Below, piece after piece: positions 1 through 10,273 of a DNA stretch of 64,000 nucleotides. Source of the DNA: Caenorhabditis remanei (taxonomy: Eukaryota > Nematoda > Chromadorea > Rhabditida > Rhabditidae); assembly GCF_010183535.1 (NCBI RefSeq), contig NC_071331.1, positions 15,128,001-15,192,000 on the forward strand, given 5' to 3'. The first letter of the stretch is position 1. Every line of letters begins with the position of its first letter. Below the pieces are notes generated by a model. That model saw only the letters and a program-made list of their open reading frames with translations. It did no database searches and was not told the origin of the DNA. A program made the position numbers and the translations under genes.

Positions 1-264
1 TAGCCAAAGCCAAACTTCTCGGCTTTCGCATCTCTTTAATCTTAACTATGAATCAGAGTATAGGTTACTCACACGAGTATTCTTAAAACAGGGAGAATCC
101 CGATGGAAGCTTAATACTGTAATTTAATAGAAATTAATGTAGTAGCTGCCGCTCAAGATATTCAGTTAACGATTCCGAATGGTTCTGGAACTCGACAAAC
201 ACTATTCTGTGATTATTAAAGTCATGAATACTTAGAGCTTCTCAAACTATCTAGAAGATTATCC

Positions 265-639
265 ATTCAAATGGGCATTGTTGGGAAAGTGAAGTCAAAG
301 AAAGTTAGTAGTCAAAGAGCATTTTGGAGTCATAGAGAAACTGTAGTCAAAGATACTTTAGAGTCAAAGAGAGAAATGTAGTCAAAGAGAAAAGTGAAGC
401 CAAAGAGACATAGGAGTCAAAGAGAATGTGGAGTCATAGAGCAAGTGTAGTCAAAGAGTGTTCGCCTTGACTTCACTGTCTCATTGTCTCCTATGTCTCT
501 TTGACTCCAATTTTCTCAACTTTGTCTTCGTCTCTCTGACTCTAAAGTGTCTTTGACTACAGTTCTCTCTAAGACTTCAAAATGCTCTTTGACGACTAAC
601 TCTCCTCGACTTCACTTTCCCAATAATATCCATTTGAAT
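265..639. repeat. Foldback (long imperfect palindrome) built of GTCAAAGAGA-like repeats
   Basis: The outer ends match as inverted copies: ATTCAAATGG at 265 pairs with CCATTTGAAT ending at 639, followed by GGGAAAGTGAAGTC and GACTTCACTTTCCC. Between them the left half is a run of degenerate units reading roughly AGTCAAAGAGA and the right half carries the same units in reverse complement (TCTCTTTGACT), with the centre near 450. The whole segment could fold into one hairpin. No protein is encoded. It resembles a foldback or MITE-like element whose arms grew by internal tandem duplication; the family is not identified. Confidence 0.75.
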
Positions 640-989
640 ACATACTTTCTACTTGACAGTTGGAGGATCTCTGAACATTCAATACTGTACTATTTCAATA
701 CTAAGCCTCTGAAAGTTCGTTAGTTCATTTCCATGCAGCTCTGGTCTAGATCTAGTCGAAAAGTGTTCTAATTAGAAAATTGAAGATTCTACATTTTTTT
801 TCCCAATATCTCAAACAACTTGGGTTTTTTGAATTTAGTAGATCCGCAATTTACTGCCATTTTAGTGAGGTTTGGCGTTTTTCATTTGTCAAAACCTTTC
901 TGTTCAGTTTACATTCATATCCGCATTTCTCTCGCTCACTTATACAATGCGTTTTATCAGATTTTTAGTTGCGAACTGTTAAATTACTA

Positions 990-1190
990 GAAGGAAAAGT
1001 TGTACCCTCGAATTATATTTGTTGTACCCTCAAATTAATTCGAGTTGTACCTTAGAATTATAGAGAAGTTGTACCCTAGAAAAGTTGCGCCCTAGAATTA
1101 TTGTACCCTCGAATTGTTGTACCCTAGAATTGAAAAAGTTGTACCCTAAAAATGTTGTACCTTGTTGTACCCTAGAATTGTTTTACCCTC
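990..1190. repeat. Minisatellite, unit about GTTGTACCCTAGAATT
   Basis: About ten degenerate head-to-tail copies of a 12-17 bp unit built on GTTGTACCCT followed by AGAATT or CAAATT are visible. Spacing is irregular because some copies lack the second half. It lies in gene-free DNA and shows no coding potential. Confidence 0.85.
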
Positions 1191-1502
1191 AAAATCAAAT
1201 GCCGACAAGGACCGAGGTTTCTGAAGTAAAATGTAGCAAAATTCAGTTATATTGAATCCTAAACGAGCTATCCTGGCTAACTTTGTCGAGTCTCTGCAAT
1301 CAGCAATCATCGGACATTCATTGGTGAACAAGTTCAATAATTTTCTCCTACTTTGTTTCGCACCATTCTTGAATACATCATCAGGTGAAATCTGCTTGAT
1401 TGGAGCGACTATTAGCCCGACAGAGTTCTTACAACTGCGCTCCACCGAAATGTCCTTGAAAAATGTCTCTGTTTTCTCTGATTCTTTCAAATTCGCACAC
1501 AA
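1190..1502 (-). other. Possible coding remnant of unknown family
   Basis: The minus strand is open for about 105 codons with protein-like composition, including the stretches NLFTNECPMIADCRD and ITEFCYILLQKPRSLS. There is no ATG at its left edge, no convincing splice sites were found, and it runs into the minisatellite. It could be a fragment of a decayed gene or a chance open frame. I do not recognise the family. Confidence 0.25.
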
Positions 1503-1519
1503 TTTTTTTTGGTTTCGGT

Positions 1520-2590
1520 AGAGCGCAGGTATAAGAAGCGTGCCGTCCTAATAACAAGTCCGCCGCTTCCTCCCCCGTACGGCAGCTCTAATCATCCACC
1601 TCCCCTTGCCATGACCCAAACTTGCACTTGCATTCATCCTTGAAGATGTCTCAGAAAGAGTTCATGTTTTCTACACTGATTTCTATGTTTCTTATTTCAT
1701 GAACACTCCCTACTCTCCCGAACACCTCGTTTTTTTTTCTTCTTGTTTTAGCTTTCATGTCCATTTCCCGCACCTCACTTGATACCTCCCTGACATGCTC
1801 CATGGCTCCCAGATCCTTTCCTTCCCTCCAAAAATTGCTAAGATCTCAGCTAAAATTCTGCTAAATTTCCGTTTTGGTGATATAGGTCTCAACCTTTAAC
1901 TCCATCTCGACTCTGGATCCTTCCCTAGTAAGTAAAGTTGTCCACACCCGATATGTTCCTGGCAAAGTTGTCCGGCAGCCCGTGTTTTCCTTCCGGTTCC
2001 GGATTCCGGAAATCGAAAAATCTCAATCGGTGCAACTATAATTCCTTGTCACTCATTTCTCAACTTTGGGTTCTTTGCTCCTATCTTTTCGGATGGGCTT
2101 TTTGAGTACCTTGTCACAAATTACTAGATATTTTATTTAGCGCACTCCGTGCTTCTCATCAAAACATCGTTAGTGTTCTCCTATTCCCTCTTTATGTATG
2201 TTCTCGTCTCTTCCCAAGCAATGTTCATCTGCTCCGCATGTCTGAAATAATATTGATATTTATTCAACCATTTGAATATACTGTAAAAGTGACTAGTTCT
2301 CGTCGGTATCAACTTGATATCGTCCCACCAATTCCTCCGAGTCTCATCGGAATTCTCGTACCCCTTCCGTATATCAAGTAACGTAAACGTTCCCCCCGTA
2401 GCGTCATACCAACGCGAGTTACAGTACCGTGCAAAAAGATACGAACTTGGCCGCTTTCAGTTGTAGTTGTCCAACTTTGAGAGGGTGTTACGGTATCATT
2501 GATTGACCCATAGAGCAAATTATGTATAAACCATACAGAACAAAGGTAGTCCTTCATTTTTGTAGTTGAAGATTATTTTCAAAATGAAAA
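1520..2590. other. Gene-free stretch, nothing recognised
   Basis: AT-rich DNA with several short pyrimidine-rich blocks (for example near 1570-1820). No splice-bounded coding frame, RNA gene or transposon end was seen on either strand. Confidence 0.5.
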
Positions 2591-2609
2591 AAAAAAATCA
2601 ATAAGCAAT

Positions 2610-2740
2610 ATAAACGAGCACCCAAGAGAGTAGGTACCCAGAGATCAGCGGTACATAAACATCCTTTGGTACCCAAAGAATAATTATCTCAAATCGGTAC
2701 CCAATGATCATTGATACCCAAAGATCAATAATGACATGTC
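2610..2740. repeat. Minisatellite, unit about GGTACCCAAAGATCA
   Basis: Around six degenerate copies of a 15-25 bp unit reading GGTACCCAnAGATCAnTn occur head to tail. Like the 990-1190 array it contains the core GTACCC, so the two could share an origin, though the flanks of the units differ. Confidence 0.7.
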
Positions 2741-3078
2741 TACATTTCCCACGCCCTACATTTCCCACTGAAATGCCGCGACGCACACGCTTACGCAATG
2801 CAGTTTAATATCGAGTATTGGATGTCAACTCGTCTCCACTCAGTAGTTATCATTTAAACTATGAATGTTGCACCAGGCCCCCCACCCTTCCCTATTTTGA
2901 AGCTACCTTATATCCCATTGAATAACATTATTTTAAATTTTGACCACTTAACAGTGTAGGTTTTCTGAACATCAATCGTTTATGAAAATAATTATTCTTC
3001 AGACTTGATTTTTCGTTCATTTCAAAAAGATGTCGGCTCATTGTCAAGTCGACAAATCTCGGGAATTACGATATTGGG

Positions 3079-3985
3079 ATGAGCTTTCGACCCGATCAAT
3101 ACCTTATAAGGTTTCATCGGAAAAGAATTGTATTCTTTGAATTCTCTATTAGTTCTTTGAGAAAGAGGAACAAGTACATAAATGCTGAAGTGAAACCGTA
3201 CTTAGATGATAGGAAAGAGATATCTCTCAAATTCGCGAAAGTTTGGGTAGAATATGTTTGTGATCTTTTCCGAATTGGACTTAACTTTCTTTTATTGAAT
3301 TCAAGTGCATCGATCGAACACATGTCTTCTGTGGCGGAATGGATGAACTCTATTTGTTCTAATGTTTGTTTATGCGATATTTCTGGAGATGACGTCAACA
3401 GTGATAGTGTCACACGATTTTTTGAGAAAGCCACTTTTTCCATCAATGTTTTGGTGTTTGAACTAAGGCAAGAATATGAGATTAGTCCAATTCACTGTGG
3501 CGTATTGAATATCGATCAAGTAGTTGTTAGCACTATAACTACAAAAACTCCATGCAGTTGGTTTACTGTAGACCAAGTATTGACATCCAACTGTATCACA
3601 ATGATGATCGGAGCTTGCACATTCGGCGAAAGAGATTTGAACCGAATCATAAAAAGTTGGATAAGTGGAAATAATCCCAGAATGGAATTTTTCCATGCAG
3701 TTGTGTATCCATTGGATTTTGAATTAGTATTGGATGGAATTGAATTCGAGAAAAGAGACCTGACACTGATACGTCGTCTCAAAATGTAAGTTCGTATGAT
3801 CGTGAACTTTGATCATCTCTTTTTGTAGTCCATTTTTGACGAAACAAATCGAATACACGTTCTTTGGAGGATTCGATATTCGGAGACAAGATGGAACCGT
3901 TGCAACAATACAGCAAATGGGTCTATTTGAGGTACCACGAGTGTTGTTTCCTTTCCGAATGGGTGTGTGGTCAAAAAACTTTTGA
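3079..3985 (+). pseudogene. F-box (FBXB / FBA_2 type) protein, F-box region decayed
   Basis: Exons 3079-3785 and 3829-3985 join in frame to give 287 codons. The C-terminal two thirds match the nematode F-box-associated domain type 2: SWFTVDQVLTSNC, then DLNRIIKSWISGNNPRMEF, then in exon 2 GGFDIRRQDGTVATIQ, a hallmark of the FBXB family. These proteins are substrate adaptors for SCF ubiquitin ligases and form a huge, fast-evolving family in Caenorhabditis. The N-terminal F-box is not intact: a piece reading IPYKVSSEK lies in a different frame just upstream of EFSISSLRKRNKY, suggesting a frameshift or deletion. It could also be a functional gene with a missed upstream exon. It stands alone beside a foldback element, typical of arm-like repeat-rich DNA. 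Confidence 0.6.
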
Positions 3986-4045
3986 TGAATGTTTCATTTA
4001 TGAAATAATGTCTGAGGGGTGCCCTTTCACATGGTTGATATCTCA

Positions 4046-5271
4046 CATGAGAATGACCCAAGGTGAAACGCTGAGATTTCTTAGATATTTTGGAAAAAGG
4101 TAGACCTTACCCCAACTAGAACAAAACAAAAATATTACGTTCCCCTTTCGAGATCCCAGTGATTGGCAGACAGAATTCAATTTTTCAGTTGATCCACTTC
4201 GAGATATCATAACTCGGTTAGTTGGAGAGTAATCTTTCCAAACTAAAATGTAATCGCGAGATATAGACACATGCAAAATATAAATTAACTGACTCATGTT
4301 TCCAGCTGTGACTCCGAGTTACTATAAAACAAAATGTGAAAGTTTGCACTTCTCATGAAATTAGAAAGTGGTCATTTTCGAAAAAAGGTCATTGAGAGAC
4401 CATGTCTATTTGATTGCCAGTGACAAATAAGGTGTATATACGTATTCAAATATATGGCTCACCTTTCATTCCAGAGACTTATTTTCATTTTTTCAACTTT
4501 TACGTTCAACTTCATGTATACGCCAATTCCTTAAAAATAAATTCAGAGCTTTTCATTGAATTCTATCTTGTTTGTGTAAGACGGCAAACACAGTGTTTCG
4601 AAAACTATGCTACGCTAAAATAGCAGTATACCATTTGCTGGAAACAAACGATCAACTCTTCAGTGGAAAAATCTCACTTATGCATGAAGTTGAACTTAAA
4701 CATCGGGGAAAACCAGACTCTAGTCTGGCTTCCTCTCTTTCCCATTCCTCTCCTCTTAGCGGCCCACCACCAAGAGGAGAGACGGAGGAGACAAGCTCCG
4801 CCCCTCCTCCACGGAGCAGGGACGGCGCCCTCCTTTCTTTAGTCTTATCCTACCGTAACCCCGAGTCTAAGGAATCGGATAACGGTTGAGCTAACTGAAC
4901 GGTCATTGTAGGGTCCCCCTTCACAACTCCCAATGACCTTTTTTCAAAAATGACCACTTTCTAATTTCATGAGAAGTGCAAACTTTCACATTTTGTTTTA
5001 TAGTAACTCGGAGTCACAGCTGGAAACATGAGTCAGTTAATTTATATTTTGCATGTGTCTATATCTCGCGATTACATTTTAGTTTGGGAAGATTACTCTC
5101 CAACTAACCGAGTTATGATATCTCGAAGTGGATCAACTGAAAAATTGAATTCTGTCTGCCAATCACTGGGATCTCGGAAGGGGTACGTAATATTTTTGTT
5201 TTGTTCTAGTTGGGGTAGGGTCTACCATTTTCCAAAACATCTAAGAAATCCAGCCTTGGGTCATTCCCATG
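4046..5271. mobile_element. Foldback transposon-like element with 340-350 bp inverted arms
   Basis: Left arm 4046-4394 and right arm 4931-5271 are near-identical inverted copies, ending with CATGAGAATGACCCA on the left and TGGGTCATTCCCATG on the right. Differences are scattered single bases and small gaps, so the arms are fairly young or homogenised. The 536-bp centre encodes no transposase. No clear target-site duplication was seen outside the arms. Such long-armed, non-autonomous elements can be mobilised by a transposase in trans; the superfamily cannot be named from the ends alone. Confidence 0.8.
4740..4880 (+). other. GC-rich structured core inside the foldback element
   Basis: Within AT-rich surroundings this segment is GC-rich and holds a perfect 10-bp stem (CTCTCCTCTT at 4748-4757 with AAGAGGAGAG at 4772-4781, 14-nt loop), followed by GGAGGAG at 4784-4790 facing CTCCTCC at 4804-4810. 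A short palindrome CCAGACTctAGTCTGG sits just 5'. It could form an RNA hairpin if transcribed. No known ncRNA family is recognised. Confidence 0.5.
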
Positions 5272-6296
5272 TTAATTAATTGTCTCATCACCTCTATTTC
5301 TCTCTCTCTCTCTTTGATTCATTTTTTAAATCTAATTCTTCTTCTCTCTTATTTGCCTTCGACTTCGACTCTCCCCAACCGTCGTGGTTTTCTCCAACGG
5401 ATCTGCAAATATTGGATCACGGAACAATTAAATGCTAATACCGGCTCAAAATCTCGGCAAAAAACACCGTCTCTCCAACATTCATCTACAGATGAACCAT
5501 AGGACAAAAAATTTGCCATTCTTGAGACTGAGAGGATAGCTGTCACCAACCAAACGACATTATCAATTGAAATAGCTAACTATCGAGAAACAAGTGACGG
5601 ATGGACGGACGGAATTTGTCAAAAATTGGAGACGGGCAACACTTATTTCGTAACCAACAACACTGCCGGACAAGGGTTGCATATTCACGAGAACGCCTTT
5701 TCACTGACCATATTATCGGAGGTCATGCTTCCAACATTTCCCCATTTTTTCATATGGATATCAATGATCGAACCTCAGAACGATTGTTCAATCAGGACGC
5801 CACTCATGAGTGTCAAATGCCGTGTATTCATCTGCACAATCAAGCTGTCGTCGGTCAAATATAACGCCAAACCAAAAAATCCTATTCACAAATATTAAAA
5901 CACAAAATTTATTACAGTAACCCACAGAGGGAATTTTCGACAGGATTTGAGGGAAAAATTAGAGAAATTCAGGCTTCTCTTTAAAAACGTGGATCCCTCC
6001 AGTACATTTTCTGCCACGTTTTCTGAAAAAGTACCATTTTTGTCCAAAACGTGGCGCGGGTTAATGTAGTAAATTTCGATTTCCTTATTTCTGAATAGGA
6101 TTTTTGGTATTTTTTATTATAATTTATTTTCGTGAATTGCCTCGTTATTGTAACGTTCCCTCTCCCGTAGTTTTTATGTTTCACAGATGTGTGGACACTT
6201 CTTACTTAAAATTGGATATGTTGTCTTACACTACGCTACTTTAGTTACTATAAAGAGTGAAAACCCTTATCAGTCAACAGTCAGTTATTTTACCAT
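5272..6296. other. Gene-free DNA upstream of the spt-5 fragment
   Basis: Begins with a TCTC-rich simple stretch near 5295 and then ordinary AT-rich sequence. Open frames of about 90 codons exist around 5600-5900 but lack splice context and family resemblance. None of the missing N-terminal half of SPT-5 (NGN domain, first KOW motifs) is found here or further upstream in the window. Confidence 0.5.
6249..6254 (+). promoter_or_regulatory. TATA-like box upstream of the truncated spt-5
   Basis: TATAAA lies 63 bp upstream of the first in-frame ATG (6312) of the spt-5 fragment. If used, it would make the fragment an independently transcribed short gene. A single hexamer in AT-rich DNA is weak evidence. 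Confidence 0.2.
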
Positions 6297-8552
6297 TTGG
6301 CCGATCTCGGAATGGAAGAACTCCAAGTACGCGTCCGAGATCTACAACTTTGTGCTGATGTGACAACTGGAGTGGATTCTCTCGGGCAATTCCAATTCCA
6401 CGATCTCGTACAACTCGATCATACTGGAAATGTCGGAGTTATCATTCGTTTGAAGAAGGAGAATCTTGAAGTTCTTAATATGCATGGAGTAGTGAGCCGA
6501 ATAAAACCGCAAGCAATCATCGCGAAAAAAGATGTGAGATTTGCAAAGGTCCTCGACAGTCAGAACAACTCAATTGAAGCTAAAGATCTTGTGAAAGTAA
6601 TCAGTGGTTTGAACATCAAAGAAAGAGAATCTGATGAGGATCCGGTAGGAGAAGTACTTTATGCATTCAGAGGAACCGTGTTCATTTACGCCCGTAAAAT
6701 TGCTAAGAACGGAGGAGTTATGGTCTGTAGACCGAAACAATTGCTTCTCCAAGGAGCTAAAAAGGCTAACAATGCTCCAATGATATCTCGAATGGCCTCT
6801 CCTAATCCGATGGCATCTCCACGACATAGTTCCTCTGGAATGACGTCCAGCAGCCACGACGGTATGTCGAGTCGAGGAAGTACTGGCGGTCAGACACCAA
6901 GACAGAATCAGCCTCGACACTTTGGAACTGCTAATCAACAAAAAGTTCGTCGGGATTTGACCATTATTGGTAAAAATGTTCGCATCACAAAAGGCCCTAT
7001 GAAAGGACATTTCGGAATCGTTCGTGATGCTACCGAAGATACAGTTCGAGTTGAACTGCATGCTCAATGCAGAACAGTTTCAGTAGACCGAGCACGTATG
7101 ATGGTGGTCGGAGATACCGGAATTACAAGTTCAGGAAGTGGCACCTCGTTCTACAATACCGCTAAGACTCCAATGCGTGATTCAAGTAAAACTCCGATGT
7201 ACGGTTCAAAGACTCCAATGTACGGAGCTCAAACTCCAATGTACGGTGCAATGACTCCACATGCTGGAGACAGAACTCCACATTACGGCGCAATGACTCC
7301 AGCTTATGGAGGAAGAACTCCAGCATATGGAGATGGAAGTCGTACTCCCGCATACGGAAGCAAGACACCTGCTTATGGAGATCTTGACGAGCATTCTTCG
7401 GCTCGAACTCCTGCATATGGAAATGACAATGGAAGAACTCCAGCCTATGGGCATGATAGTGGAAGAACTCCAGCTTATGGAAACAGTGAAAACGGTCGCA
7501 CTCCTGCATACGGCGGCTCTACTGATAGTGGAAGAACTCCTGCATACGATCACGACTCTGGAAGGACACCTGGATATGAAAGTCTCCCGTCAAGAACACC
7601 AAATTATGACTCGAGCAAAACACCATCATACACTAATGATTTTGATACCCGTAAGTTTTTATTCTTTCTTCAACTTCCGCAATTCTATTAATTTACAGCA
7701 ACGAGTCCAACATATGATCCTGAGCCAAATGAACCTTACAATAATGCACCAGCAAGAACACCAGCGTTTGATTCTGGTCGTACTCCAGGTTATGAAACGT
7801 ATGACAGTGGCAGCCCTACTTATGATCCAGAACCTACCGGCGAAACTGAAGATATTGGGGATACATCATCACCGACCTACGATTCTCCTCCCCACTCGTA
7901 TTCTGTTCCAACTCCAGGTGCTATGATAAACCCAGCAACGCCAGGGGCTTATCACGTTGATACTCCGGGGCCATTTGTTGCTCCAATGACTCCTGGAAGT
8001 GGAGGAGCTTACGATCAGTACGTGGCTCCATCGCCATATATGGGGGGAGGTTTTGAAGCGAACAACTTCAATAATGCGGGAGGCGCGATTGAGTCCATTC
8101 GTAAGTTGTTGTGTAACGTAATAATCATCGAATAATTCTATTTCAGCTGAACACTTTTTGGTTCAAGGACATTGGATTATGTCGAATCTTTACGTTGTCA
8201 TCAAGGAACATGACCCCCGGTATAATGACCGTGAGGCCATCGTTCAAAATGTCAATGATGGAAAAGTGGATATTTACATTCCGGACCTCAAATGTAATCT
8301 GGAAGTAGACTTCGATCAGCTCTCTCCCACCAGACCTCAGCCGGGAGATTTCGTAAGTCTCAACGTCAAAACATATCAGATCTAAATCAATTAATATTGT
8401 AGGCTCGTGTTATCTTCGGACACGATGGTGGACACAGTGGACAGGTTGTGTCAATGGATGGAGTTGATGCACTCATTCGGTCACAGTCCGATATCTCCGA
8501 CATGCGAAGCTGCAACATTGGACTGTGCTGCAAGATGCATGGTGGAGTCTGA
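6297..8552 (+). CDS. spt-5: Transcription elongation factor SPT-5, N-terminally truncated
   Basis: SPT5 pairs with SPT4 as DSIF, which binds RNA polymerase II and controls pausing and processivity. Exons 6297-7650, 7699-8100, 8147-8352 and 8403-8552 join in frame to 703 codons. Homology starts abruptly at LADLGMEEL, equivalent to SDLTMHEL of human SPT5, so the acidic N-terminus, NGN domain and first KOW motifs (about 500 residues) are missing. Present are internal KOW segments (residues 40-150 and 220-272), a long C-terminal repeat region of RTPAYG and KTPMYG units (about 288-480), further TPG/SPTY-rich repeats, and the terminal KOW domain ending MHGGV. The first in-frame ATG is 6312; an acceptor at 6284 is possible but weak. 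It could be a partial duplicate, a gene interrupted by inserted DNA, or an assembly join. Confidence 0.9.
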
Positions 8553-8812
8553 ACTGATTCCAAAGTAACTATTTATCATTCGTTATTCAACAACTGTTCT
8601 CTCATTGGAATTCGCTTTTTCTGTTCATCTGTTTTATTTTCGACTTCTTTGTCTTTCCATTTTTCAAAAGTCGAACATCAATATATTTCTTTTTATTCGT
8701 TTAATTAATCAGAAGTCTGCAACGTTTTGATTCAAATGATATTTATACTTTATTGATGAAACTCGTATTAGTCAAGGAGGTCAATAATAAAACTCGTAAA
8801 ATATTTTATGTT

Positions 8813-9596
8813 TCATGCGGAGGGGTTGTGATCGGTGAGTTCGAAACTCTCAACCAGTTGATTCACTCGTCGTACAATGTCCCGTCCGTCTCTATTGAAG
8901 ACATAGTGAAACTGCTCGTCGTCCGATTCTGGCATTTTTCCACGTAATCGAATCAAAAATTCAGTTTTTCGAGGTAATGTGAAAAGAGCGGCGGACACTG
9001 CAGTTTTGACCGGCCATGAGTGAAATTGTGAAAGATGTTTGTCATATGACGAACGGGCGATTGTAGAAACTTTCGAATCCTCATCTTCTGCTGTGAAAAC
9101 ACCATCCAATAAATCAATCACGAATTCAAGAGCTCTGAATGTAGATAGATTTTGAAAAAGATTTCATTTCGATATTATTACCTGTTCAGGACCATCAAAT
9201 GACCGGTACCACTTCTATTTGGCTTGAGATTTCGAATTGACCCGTTCTCCGATTCTCTAGTTGCCATGGTTAAGATACTTCTGAAAATTCAAATCAACAT
9301 CGAGATTGAAATTGACTTTCTTACTTGTATGATTCCGGATCAGTATTTCTCATCTGAGCGAGTTTCTCTAATTTGTTTGAAACATCCTTCACAACGAAAC
9401 TGAAAATCGTGCCCCATGACCCCATGACTCTGTAAGATTTTTCAATTTTCAATTCAAAACGATGGACTTACTTGCAAACGTGTTCCCAGAAAAGCAAATA
9501 CTGTTCCAGGTCAACATTGTCACTATCGATGAGAGAATTTTCGATAGTTCTCATTATTTGATAAGTCTCTGGTTCGACATCTTCAGATTGTGACAT
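8813..9596 (-). CDS. Glycolipid-transfer-fold protein, CPTP (ceramide-1-phosphate transfer) type
   Basis: Minus-strand exons 9472-9596, 9325-9429, 9182-9280 and 8813-9134 give 216 residues, the usual size for a single-domain GLTP protein. The sequence follows human CPTP along its length: VMGSWGTIFSFVVKDVSNKL (where the family binds the lipid headgroup with Asp and Asn), GHLMVLNRALEFVIDLL, SYDKHLSQFHSWPVKTA with the conserved His, and LPRKTEFL. The family moves ceramide-1-phosphate between membranes in the cytosol, from the trans-Golgi. No signal peptide or membrane segment is present, as expected. The gene diverges from the secreted-protein gene at 10274. Assignment to the CPTP branch rather than GLTP rests on the GTIFSF region and is confident. 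Confidence 0.9.
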
Positions 9597-10273
9597 TGTT
9601 CACTGAAAAAATACAAAATTGTATGAATGATAGGAAGATAGAGAAGAGAGCACAGAGACAAAAACACAGACAAGAACTTTGCACTTTTGAAGCCGAGAAA
9701 GGGAAAAAACGGAGAACAAATAAATGTTTGACACCTCATTGTTTTCGTGTTTTGCCACAGATTCGTTCCATTTATTTTTGTTTCGCTGGAGTTCAGCAGA
9801 TCACATTTTTCGAATTTCAGAAGACAGTTTCCCGCCGTTTTTATTGTTTTGATACTGGAACTATGCTATAAGTGTCAACTCAGTTTGTTGAACCAAAAAA
9901 CATTCGGAGGAGGGTATTCTGGAAAGGAACAAACCTATAAATGAATAACAAACTAATTCGAAAATGTATTTTCTGTTACAGAAAATATGATAATTTTCCC
10001 TTTTGTCAGAATCTCCGGTTTCAACATAATATAATACCTCATATGCATAACTCTAGAATTTTCAAAAAACCGGTGCCATGAACCCGTCCGCTCCTCTTTC
10101 AAACAATGACTCATCACCTTCCCGATCGCAGCTGTCTCCCTTTCCTCCGCCTCTTCGTTTTGTGTCGGACGATCAGTCCGTTGTCAAGTATCTACGTCTC
10201 TCAGTCTTCTCTCACATTTGTTCATTTCATCGTCAGTTCTCACAATTCATCATCACTTGTCACCTTTTCAGCC
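9597..10273. other. Divergent promoter region, CPTP-like gene / secreted-protein gene
   Basis: About 680 bp separate two start codons pointing away from each other. No TATA box or recognisable operator stands out. Confidence 0.4.

Noticed and set aside
300..620. CRISPR-like regularly spaced repeats
   Set aside because: Units are degenerate, adjacent and inverted in the second half, in a eukaryotic genome; not a CRISPR array.
4043..4297. Mirror-image open frames in the two arms of the foldback element
   Set aside because: The same 80-codon frame appears in both arms only because the arms are inverted copies; no domain resemblance.
5601..5898. Open frames of 87-90 codons on the plus strand
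   Set aside because: Two overlapping frames are open at once, with no acceptor, donor or family resemblance; likely chance.
7162..7553. Long minus-strand open frames opposite the SPT-5 repeat region
   Set aside because: Produced by the repetitive TPAYG codons on the plus strand; no independent support.
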